DNA of 64,000 nucleotides from the NCBI GenBank assembly GCA_013397865.1, contig VZTI01001766.1, positions 2,417,408-2,481,407 of the forward strand, given 5' to 3'. Origin of the DNA: Struthidea cinerea (Eukaryota; Chordata; Aves; Passeriformes; Corcoracidae). The notes below the pieces were generated by a model, which was given only the letters and a program-made list of their open reading frames with translations, did not search any database and was not told the DNA's origin. The translations under genes were made by a program, and so were the position numbers. This document shows positions 40,201 to 52,200 of the stretch, in pieces; position 1 is the stretch's first letter; each line of letters starts with the position of its first letter.

Positions 40201-43200
40201 CAACAGAATTACATCACCCACAGATAACTTCAGTAGCTGCCTTGTAGACTAACAACTGAGCATGAGTTACACAAATACCTATCAAAGAAAAAGGATACTA
40301 GCACAAAAATTTATTTCATAAGTAAAATTTTATGCATACAATAATACCTATCCTGTATTCAAATAGCAGTATCTGCTATTCAGAGCCAGACAAATAAAAC
40401 CAAAAAACTCCTCCTCTAGCTTGGAGGACAGCAGAGCTATGGAAAAGCTGTAACTCAGCGGAAGGAAAGCAAATGCTTAAAGCAGAACTGGCAGAAGTCC
40501 TTCCACGTCTCATTTTCCCACAGGTCCTTTTTGACAGAGCTGTACTAGTGCCTGGATATGAGGCCCACTAATTCCAGTAAAAGAACTGCTTTTTAGGGAC
40601 AATAAAGTTGTCACCAGAGTAGCAATTTGGCTTCCAATACCCATTTCAAAATATAACTGAAGAAAATCAATTACAAAGGAAGGAACATTTCCTGCTCAGC
40701 AGCTGGCACTGTTTGGCAACACATTAAACTTACACCAAGGTTTTCAATAGATGGTGGTTCATTGCTCCTAAAATACTTCTCCAACTCTCTCTCCCAATCT
40801 GACATCAATATTTTCCCTTCCTTTTTCTATCCTTTTTCCCACACTTGTCATGTCATCAATCTTCCTTCCCCCTCCACCATCAGAAACCAGTGGTTTTCAA
40901 TTTGCATTGGCATTTGTGACACCTGATATCACAATTGTACATGTATTTGAAAACTGAGAGCACTGTTGTATTTCAAAGTGTATCACAGTTCACCTTTGCT
41001 TTTTTCATGGTATTTTCATTAAAAATTCCAAAACCTCTCTGTACTGCCTCTTCTCAGTTCTACTAAGACCCTACCCACTATTAATCACAGAACTCTCATG
41101 CTTAATTCCTTGAATTAGTTCCTAAGTCTGCCCATTCACTTCCTTTCCATATTTAACATTATTCTTACGTTTTGGATAGGAACTTATTGCACTTCAGTAT
41201 TGCTGCTTCCACATAACTAAATTGAAGCCAAGTTAAGGAACAAAACTAAGATTCACACCATTGAAAAACCTGAAGCAAACATATACCAAATGCATATTGA
41301 ACAAACTATTTTAAGGCCTTCTATAGTTAATGTCACTACACTTTGTTGATTTTTACAATTTATCTACAAGATTTTGTTTCAAAATTTTTCATGCATCATC
41401 TCTACTTTGTCACTGCCAAACTGCTCAGAGCCAATAATTAAGCATTCAGTTTACTATGAAACATGACTCAAAAGTACATTCAAAACATACAGCCTGAAAC
41501 AAACAAAACAAAGCCAGTATAAACATCAGATCCTCTGGGTTTTATTGAAACAAACATGTTCACTTTCGGAAAAATCTACAAAAAACCTGCAGACACACTC
41601 TGAGGGTCTCATTTGACAAGGATACAATCTGGGAATGAGTTCTCTGATTGAAGCAATCTTGAAAAACCAGTTTAAGCAAGTTTCTTTAGCCGTATCGTTA
41701 ACACTCTCTGGAGAAAAGTTATCTGGGAAAAAACAACCCAGAAATAGTTACATTCTTTCTGGAAACAAGTTACTTTTCATTCTAGGTTTAAGACTGTATT
41801 CTCTTTCCATTCATCAAGAAATTAAGTGCACAATAATAAACTAGGCAATAGATTTGCTTCTCAGCCCTCTTGAGCAGCAGAGCTGAGTACATAACAAGAA
41901 AAGGTAACAGTTTTGTAGTAAATAACATTTCAGAACCTCAATTCAAGCACTCAGAACTCATCTCAGAGCTGCTACTGAAAAATCCAACCTCTGCCTCTGC
42001 TCTTCCAAAAGCAGAAATTGTAAAAGAAGAAGATACAGGGAATCTGTAACAAACATGTGCATATAAATCTATAACCGCTAGAGAACATACAAAAGAGATT
42101 CAAGCACTCAAACTCTTTATTTTAAAGGGCTAATACAAATTTTAAATAATAGTATTGCAAGAAGTAGGACACACTAAACACGGACAGAAACCTTGTTTCT
42201 GTACACTCAACACTGAACACATCCTATTATAAACTCCTTGTGAAACATTTAAAATACCAGTGCTTCCCCACTCCTGCCCCCAGAAGATGAGAAGCTCCAC
42301 AAGAAAGTTTCCAACTTCCAGCATGAGAGAAGCCACATTAGAACTTCCTGCACTCAGTCAGTACCCTTCTCATCTAGGACCTCAGGAGTTCTCACTGAAC
42401 TTTGTTTCACTTGGTTCCCAAAGGACAAGCTCAGAGGTTGGGCCTGAAATCCCCAAAGGTTCACACGCACAGTCAGCACAGCACAGATTTTCCTTCTCCC
42501 TCCCACTTTTAGAGCTGCTTGGGAAGTTCCCACCAGCAATGCCTCTGGCAGCTGTACAGCTGCAGCAGGAGCTCAGCTCTCCAGAACAGAGGTAACTGTG
42601 CCCAGAAATTGTGATGTGCTGTGGGAACTGTCTGCCTTCATTAATGCTTGTAAGAGCAGTTTGTCAGATCTGCAACAACCACATTTATCTTAACTATTTT
42701 CTCTAAGTTTATTTCAAATTTCAGTATTTGTTGGTTTCAAGTTTATGGCTGCAATCCTATGGACTTAACTGCAAACTAATGGTACTGTTCCATTGCCAAC
42801 TACAGGATGTTTCATCTTGCAAGGATGTGCACTTAATGCACTCCAAATTGCAAGGAAATGCCTGTATTTTCCATGGAATGTTTCAACATCTTGTTAAAGA
42901 GGTTCTTCCACATTCATTTGTACTGTAAATGTCAAATTCGATTTTTACATTGTGTTGGAACTTCAACTGAAAAAATAAAAAGGGCCCAAGTTAGAAAGTT
43001 TATGCTAGAAGCAGCCGGCTGCTATTTCCAAAATTCCTCCTTAATCAAAGCAAAACTAACAAGTTTCCAGCAACAGAAACATCTATTTACCAAAAACTGA
43101 GACTCTCAGCTTTGTCACATTTCTATCATTAACTTTAAGCTATTAAACTGTAGTACTTTCAGAAGAGAGCATATGCTAAGAAAAAAAAGGAAAAACAAGT

Positions 43201-46200
43201 CTCCTTCATCTAATCTGGCCATTCCTGTTTAATTCTCTCTCCCCCTAATAAACTCTGTATTAGAGAACTTACACGATTCTTTGTGATTTCAAATCTCAGG
43301 AAGACCCAGTTTACATTTCGTAACAGCAGAGCCACAAGCACATTTTATTATAACTTAGGTATATCCTTCGCAATTAAAATGCAAACTCGCATGAGCATTG
43401 TGAATAGTGGAAGCTGTAAGCAATGGATTTTACTCTGTTAAAAACTAAAAACTTCTAGATTCAAATGAGAAATTTTCTGTAGGAAACAGAGTAGCAATGG
43501 TCCTGTTTAAACTTCCTCAAGTCTGGATATCATTTTTTTCTGGAGTGGAAACAAACACAAAGTTACCTGGCAGAGAGACTCGGTTATCCACGCACATTGA
43601 CAGAATTCTTTCATACACAAGTTTCCCTGGTTAAAAAAAGAAAAATAATAATTATTTTTAAAAAATCATAACAAATTAACAAACTGTAAAACACAAAACG
43701 TTGGTACAAAGGTTCTCTTTCCAACATACAATGAAATTAGCTGGAAAAAACTTCCTAGAACACTGGCATTTTGCTGCCCTCTAGTGAGGCTGAAATGTTC
43801 AGTGTGATTTAGCGCTTCTCACTATAAAAAAAATTCTCTGGCTCCCTTAAGTGCAGAGGTAACACACAGGTCAGATTTCTCCCAGGCCAGGAAAGGACAG
43901 CTGGTGTCCTGACTTTGCTGAGTTTGGATATTATGTTATCTCCAGCAGCTTTCACCAAGTAGGAAGGAGCACAAAGAGGAAGCACAACCTGAAAAAACAA
44001 TTGGATCTCTGTTGTAGCATATCCTGCTGGCACCAAAATACCCTTCAACTCTGAATACCATTGTACATCTTTTCCATAACATGGCAGAAAAACAAAAGAG
44101 TCACATGAAGCGGATGACAATTTCACTTACAAGTTTAAAAATATATTAAAAAAATCAATAACCACATTCGGATCACTTCACAGTCCCTATTCAGCTAAAG
44201 AAAACTTTCTGACTTCTATTCTTCAAATACAAAAATAATAAAAGATTGAGTCAAAAGGCTGCCAAAATCCAAAATATTTTTATAATGACAGCGTGTTTTA
44301 AATTTCAAAATGGAGAAATCATGATTTTTCCTAACATTTTGTTCTAGATATTCACTAATACATAAAGCACAGAATCACAAAATGAAATATTTTTATCTTA
44401 AAGACTTTGCTCTTAGGAGTTTTTTGACAATTAGAGACCATGTTTACCACTGGTGTCCAAATGTTTATGCTGGAAATATTCCATGTTAAAACCACAGTTC
44501 ATTTCAGCCCTTTTTGGATAACTTTGATGCTTTCTAACATTACAAAAAAATTAATCTTATTAATTGTGTACTAAGTCTGGCACAGTAGATACTTACCAAA
44601 AGTATCAAGGATATCTGTAATTAAAACAAATTTACTTGGATAAAACTGGATTACTGTTGTGTCTGAAAGAAGCTTAGAACACTAGAAGGAGAAAAAAAAA
44701 AAACAAAGAAACATTTTTAGAGGTCATCGCAAGTTTGTGTTTTTACTCCAGAAAAGCTGGAATGGATGAATATCCACAGATGGAAAGGGCCAATATGAAC
44801 TATGAACCCAAAAGCACAAGGACATCTAACATAACACACCGTGGTGCTTGTTGTAATTTCCAGGATATTCGTCATTTCCAGGGCTAGTCACAGACCTGGT
44901 TTTCCTTCACACAGGGTAAGCTACAATGCGGAGTTTCAGCTGACCATGCAGATCTGTGCATTTGTTCAGACAAGACAAATTCTCTCCCAGACAAAGCATT
45001 AAAAGGCGCTTCTTCTTTAAAATAACTTCTTTTAAGGGTGCTGTTCAGTTTTTCACCATCTCTCTAAGCATCCATATCAAACATAAAATTTAATTAAGAA
45101 ACAATTCTAGAAGTGTAGTTAATGAGCTTTCCAACACATTTCTGCAGCTCACATAACTAGTTCAAGCATTCTGGAAACAGACTTGAGCCACAGTCAGCTC
45201 CAGGGAGGACTCTGTAATCAATCCTCACCCACTGGGACCCAACCTGATCATGGCATTTGGACTACAATGATGGCTGGTACAAAGTCACATTTGAAAATGT
45301 ATTACCCACTTAGTTCTACTCTCGTTGGAGCTTTTACTGAAAGAAAACAGGCAAATGACTGACTGGGGAGAGAAATCCACCTCCTCCTTGCTTAAGCCAA
45401 ACGTGGCCTCTGGCCCCGAGTCTTCTCTGGTCTCTAAGACTGACAATATTCTCTATGAGCTCCATCCCTCCTCTCTCCTTCACCAGGAGACAGTTCTTCA
45501 GTCTCAGTGGGATAAATAAAGTTTAAGCTTTTGTTACATTTCAAAAATCCAGGAAGCAATCCAATACCTCACAAGACCGCTCTGTTTAAAGAAGGAAATC
45601 GTAACATTTGAATATCCTTAAACTAGGGGCACACTTAGTCTTTTTGCTTTATTCATCAGGGCAACTCAAAGAGGGCACCAGAGAGACAGGTGAGAGCATT
45701 CACATCCTACAACCAGCAGAATCTTCCCTGCTGCATGTTAAGTCCGTCACCTTCAAAGAAAGGTAACTCAGTAGCTGTTTAGGATCTACACATACCATGA
45801 ACACTTAATTACCACTTTTCTTAGAGCTCACATACATAATCAACTTACTTCAGCTTACTCTAAGTAGCCTAACATACTCCATCTTGACAAGTAAAGTATC
45901 TTGCAAAAAGGCACTTGAGGAATCATAGAATCACAGAATTGTTTAGGTTGGAAAAGAACTTCATGATTGTTGAGCCCAACCTTTAATCCAGCACTGCCAA
46001 GACCACCAGTAAAAAATATCCCCAAGTGCCACATCTACACATCTTTTAAATACCTCCAAGGATGATGATGCCACCACTGCCCCGGGCAGACTGGTCCAAT
46101 GCTGGAGAACCCTTTTGGTGAAGAAATTTTCCTAACCAGATGCCAAACTCACTCCTCCTACTGCATACTAACCAGTCTGTAACAATAATGACAGACTACG

Positions 46201-49200
46201 TATACAACCACAGCCTGATGTCAAGAGAACTGCTCAGTTCTTTTAGAGGATACAGCACTGCAGGAAGAGCCACAGCAAGTAAAGTTCAGTGAGCTTTCTA
46301 CCCTATCCTGTTTTATAACTATAGAATTATTATCCTTCATGAAACTTTTTAAATTCATTAATTACCCAAGTACCTATTTCATTCTAAGCCAGTCTTTCAA
46401 TTAGTGATGACCATCTGCAGCATTAAGTGCTAAGTGAACAACACTTTAGCATAGATGAACGTAATCAACTTTGGTACCACTTTCCTAAAAGGAAGCAATG
46501 AATCCCATGTTAGAAACTGTATTATTTCAAAATTGTTTGTGAACCATTTGCAAAAGAGCCCATGAAAGTATCAATGCATAGATTATCACTGCCTATCACA
46601 CGTATATATATATATATATTTACACGCATATTAAAGCACTGCAAGTACAGTACATCCCTTCTCCTTTTCTTCTCATCCAAAGACAATATTCACACTTCAC
46701 AATCCTATATGTGGATCTTTTTAAAAGTAACAATAATAGTGCTGATTTCATAGTATTACAAAAGAACATTAGTCACCCTAGGTCACCTATAACTGTTTGA
46801 TCTCACTTCATTAATGTTTCATTTCCATTTTTCGGTTTTTTTTTCCTTTCCACAATTTAAGATGAAATTACTTCAAGCAGTTTTCACAAGAGTATCCAGA
46901 ATGACCAAAAAAATCCTGACTTTATATAACCCCACTGGATGACTACGAGCATTACATCAGTTTTACAGCTTTTAAGGATGTCATTATCTCATCTGTCCTC
47001 TGCTGCACTCTGCCTCTGGCCTTTTTTAAAGGCCAAGCCAAACAAAAGAGCATTTAACCGTCCTATTTCCCCTTGCCCTCCTCAAAGCGCATCACCCCAA
47101 ATGACCCAAAGGAAGACTGTGGACAAGTTTTAAAACAAACAAACAAACAAACACAAACCCCACACATACCATTTAAAAAATCTGGGGCTGTTTTTGGTAG
47201 CTTGCTAAGGTCCTAAATCCTATTATTTAATTGCCTTAGTAAGTTTGGATGGGTAAAATGCTGATGTTCAAAAAGGCATTCTGGTATTATTTGGAGGGAG
47301 CAAGGGGCTGAAGGGGAAGAGGACAGGAAAGGAAATTACATGCCCTAGAAAGAGCTGATACCACGACATGTTATTTATTCTAACTATCCTTAAGCAGGTA
47401 AAATTTTCACATCTGCCATTTGGTGACTCCTTGAGACTTCCATCCCATGTAACCTAATCAAAACCACTATGTAACAACAAAGCTGAAAATCCAAGTACTG
47501 TCAGAAGTCATAAAACTCTGACAGAAATGTATTTCAGAGAAGAACAAAAGACAATAATAGAAAAATAGTAGAAAGCCTTCTTTTCCCAAGAAGGAAATTG
47601 GACAAGTTGTATCACCAAACTCACTGGTTCAGCGTAGAACAAAAACGTAAAACTGACCTGGATGACTATTTTCAGAGCTTTCACTTTCTGATCAGAGGAC
47701 CATGCATCCTTTAAAGACTGGTTTAGTTCTTCAATTCGGTTCATGTAATCCTGCTGAGTCAAATTCAACAGCTCTTTCTGTGATCCCTGGCAAGAAAACA
47801 CAAACCCACTTAATAAGAGCAGGAGGGAAGGAAGAAAAGTGCTGTTATTATAGACTCAAATCACCATGTTGTGGGGGAGAATCCTACAAAATGTATCACA
47901 ACTTCCCTTCAGGTCTTAGGAACGTAGGTTATGAAACATCTCAACTTTGCACAGTAAAACACTGCAGCTTGAGAAATAACTTGCGTACTCAGTATTTCTA
48001 TCAAGCTCATAACTGTAACTTGAATTAAACTCAGGTAGACAGTATGCAGTTTCTGCACCTGATAATTCCAAAATTATCAGATGTTAAGGCTACTGGGCTC
48101 CATGAAGTTTTACAGCAGCTGCAGACCGTACACAGTAAGAAGGTAAATCAACAGCAATAGATCAGGTAAATTTTCAAATCACAAGTTCTAGTGATACAAA
48201 AATATGATTCTGCCTGAATCCTGTAACAACAAGGATTAAAATTACTAGAGAATTCCCACATATTTATCTAAATACTGCATAAGCAATTGCAGAATCAGGA
48301 CCTTTATAAAAGGTTTCACAAAAGATTTTTGTTTCACAAATTCCTTTCACTGTTATTATGGTGCTGTAATTTCATCAGAAAACTTTCTCACCTCTTCCAG
48401 ATCATCAAGTTCTTCTAACCTTGTCCTCACTTTTTCAGAAACTGCTGAACCAGTAGTTGTGGCTTTTCCTGTAAAGAATTACATGTTTACATTTCTTTAA
48501 CATTTAAACACTGGGGCTTCTAAAGAGAAACAAACCTGAAGGAGCCTGACATGGACCAGTCAGCTTCTGTGACAGAAGTGGTACGATTCATTTAGTGAGT
48601 ATTCCTGAAGACACACATCTGAACATACCTACACTGCATTCACTCTGAACAAGGGGAGTGACAAGTAAGCAAAACTGAATAAAAGTGGATTTTCTTGCAA
48701 GTTTTACTGGTAAGAAAAGAATCACCAGATAGAACCATAGCATAATTTAGGACAGAAAAGCTCTGTGGAGGTCTGTGTCCAACTCTCCTCCTCAAAGCAG
48801 GTCCAGTTCTGAAGTTATAACAGTTGCACAGGGTTATATCCAGTCAATTTAACAATATCTAAGGATATAGATGTCACACTCCTCCTGAACATCCAGTTTC
48901 AGTGTTTGACCATTCCCATTGCAAAAAAGTATTTTGTATTTTTGCAGAAGCTGAAATGCTGCATGTTTATTCATACATAAAAATCCTGATTTACTATGCT
49001 GACTACTTAGCCCAGATTCTCTTTGCTAGAAGACATGATAAAATATTTAACATTTGGTTCTTTTCTGAACACCCAGCATACAGCTGAAATCATTTCACTT
49101 TCATGTAAAGAGAATAACTGAGCATGTTCCCAAAGGACTTGTTTGCTTTCCTTCCAGTTAGCAGAAGAGCTGATAAACATGATTCTCAAAATATCATTGC

Positions 49201-52200
49201 TCAGTTTAAATGGAAGAAACTTTTAAGCTACAGTGGAAGTCAGTGCAGTGAAATAATCACAAATTCATTAGCCCACAGAAATAAAAAACAAGGTGGTTGG
49301 GTGGCTTATTTTCAATAATTATTTTAAGTAAAAATCCAGATGTCTTATCCACCAAAAAGCAAGGACCATGGTGTCAGAATGGGGGAGGCAGGAAAACAAC
49401 ATTTCAACAGTTCTTGACCATAAACCTGTCACTGCACCCTGCCTCAAGCAAACTCTGTTACTGTTAAAGAAAGGGCTCACCTTTTTCAGATCCCATGTAT
49501 AGATTCTGTGAGGAAGCAGAAAAGGCAGACTTTTAGAAAACATGTACTCACTAGCATTCCAAGAATGCATAGGGTAATTACACTGCTAATTAACTCTCTT
49601 ATCATTTAGTAGATGCAAGACCAGAAGTTATTTGCATTGTCACAAAAAGACAAAGTGATGGCTTCTAAATATCAAAAAACTTGGACTCAGCTCTAAAACA
49701 ATCTTTGTAAGTGAGAGCTTGTGATTCAGCTCGCTACAACATTAAAACTGAAATTTAGAGGACCAGTATTTACCCATGAAAGAATTACAAAATAGCAACA
49801 TCCAAAATCCATTAAAGGTCTAGAACAAATAAAAAAAAAGGGTGGAAGCCACCACTTACAATAGAAAGTTTCTCTGTTGTTGTGTATCTAGCAAGGATTT
49901 CGCCACGTTTGCTTGACCATGGTTCAAAGTCACTTCCTACTGCCGAGCTCTCATCTTTATCCCGTTTCCTTCGTGCACCATCCTATGACAGGAGTACAAG
50001 CGCAAAAGTTAAATATAGATCTGGAAAAAGAAGAGAAGGCTGATAAAGGTCAACTTACTGTTTCAAGTGCTTGTTGAGCCTTTCAAAAATTACAATATTA
50101 AAAAAAGAGATCCATATTTAAATAAGTATGTCAACATAAACCAGATAAAAGCATGTAAATAAAAAAGAATATTCTATTAATATGGTATATTTCCTATATT
50201 AACCTCTTAATTGGTGAGACAATACATTTTATCCAGGGTTGGCTTTGTGATTTTGGTTTGGTGTTGGTTTTATTCTACTTAGTTGAGATAACTGCCCCCA
50301 GTGTTACCATGGGAGGAGCAGCAGTCACAGGATCCGCAGCTGCTGCAAACAATGACAAGGGATCGGTGCCATCCAACACACTGCTCAGTGGGTCCATCAT
50401 AGAACTAGAGGAGGAAGAGGATGTAGAAGAAGTACTTCCTTTCCGGTTCATCTTCTTGGTCTTGGATTCGGTAACCTAAAGAAAAAGTTCAGAACTATTA
50501 AACAAAAAGGTTTTCTCCTACCTCACTTTTCTTTAATAAATCATCAAAATACATGCTGCATAAATTGTGCTGTTGCAATGAAAGCAAGGAGACATCAAAC
50601 AAACTCTTTAGAGTGAGCACCAGCATTTAAATTGAAGCTCCCCCTTTTCCCTGAATCTGGAGGCACTCACTCTCCAGTAGCATTTCCACTACTTTTTTTT
50701 TCCTTCCAATTCTAGGTTTACAAAACTGTAAGAACAACCACTCTGAATTTCTTTCTCATACCCCTCCTCTATTTTATTAGGTTTGTCCCTGTCCTCCAAA
50801 CTCTTTCTTGCTATTTAATTTCCTCTGCCAGTTTCATCTTTTCTTCTCTCGTAGGACACTCAAGCCTGGAGCATCAAATCCATACCTAAGGCGACCGTCT
50901 TATCTCCCTACTGACCCTCCTGAGCAGAAGCTGCTGCCCATTTATCATTCAATAGTGGATAACTCATCTCTTTGAAGCTGGATTTTTTTTTGTACATCTT
51001 TAAAAGCCTCTTATACATCAAAGAAATGATAAATGTTTTAAAGTACACAGCTGACTGGAAGTCAACCCCAAACCAAATCTTACCTCAAGCAATTATGCAG
51101 GTTATTTGTAATGCAACAATTTGATGTTAAATTTATCCATTATTCAGCATTTAATGAAACCAAGAAAACCCACAAGCTGGAGGTGCTGTATTTGTCAGGA
51201 GACTGTTTCTGACACATAACAGCACCAGCAAACTTCTGTAAAGGGCAAACAGAATAACCCTTGATGCCTCTAGAACAGGTCACTAACGCAGAAAGCACCT
51301 TCACAAGAACCACCACCAACCTCAAAGCCTTTTAATTTTAAAAATTAAATGCAAAAAGAGGAACACAACCAGTTTGAATTCAGATTCATTTTCCAAAAGC
51401 ACAAAAAAACTCACTGTAATGGGTTTCAGTGGATGGTAATCGCCAAAATCCAAGGGTACAGATTCCAGTTTGCACACTTCAGATTCTGACACATAGTTTC
51501 TTGATCTTGCATGCCTTAAAAAGCAAAAATTAAGGGAAAGTATATATGCATATAAATAACCACGTGCTAAGAGAGAAGCATATCCTACATCTATATAGAT
51601 GCTTATTTACAAAAAAAACGCATATTGAAAAATAAGCAAACATAAAGATCCAAATGTCTCTCTACTGAGATAACATAAAACTAAAACTGGAGAAATTTTA
51701 CTTTCAGCCATTTAGTTGTACTCTTTCTTAGTTTTTGAAACACACAGAGCAGCTAATTGTTCTTTTCTGTTTCATTCAAGGTCCTGAGAATGTTTATAGC
51801 ACACACTACTGCCTCAGCTGAATTAGTAAAATCAGGAGATACACAAAAAATTCTTTAATCAGGCTCCTAACAAAAGCAAACAGCACTTCCTCCACATAAC
51901 ACACATCCTTCCCACAAGAATTAATCCAAACTTTCAAATAATTCCATTCCTACTCAATTTGGAGGATTTTCAGGAGTGCTAAGCAGCCAGCTCCTCTATA
52001 GATACCATGTACCCAAAAAATCCAAGTTCCCTTAATAAAGAAAGAATTATGGATTAGATAATTTATGGTTGTGCCACTCCAACGAGAAACTTCTGACATC
52101 TAATGAGACAGAACAGAGCAACAGAAAGACTCCAGTGATCTTCACATCCTTATTTGTTTTCTTGTGTTTCTTGACCTCCAGTTCCTTTTCTTTTTGCTTT

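Noticed and set aside
41617..41630. AT-starting (AT-AC) intron boundary at exon 10
   Set aside because: The sequence AGATTGTATCC offered an AT start after CCCAG, but the frame and the residues RF need the cut before GTATCC, and the intron ends in AG.
42260..42595. 111-codon open frame on the plus strand in VPS35L intron 9
   Set aside because: No recognisable domain, no promoter or conserved context; composition effect is sufficient.
50258..50479. 73-codon plus-strand open frame
   Set aside because: Antisense shadow of VPS35L exon 3, whose minus-strand reading is clearly the conserved one.
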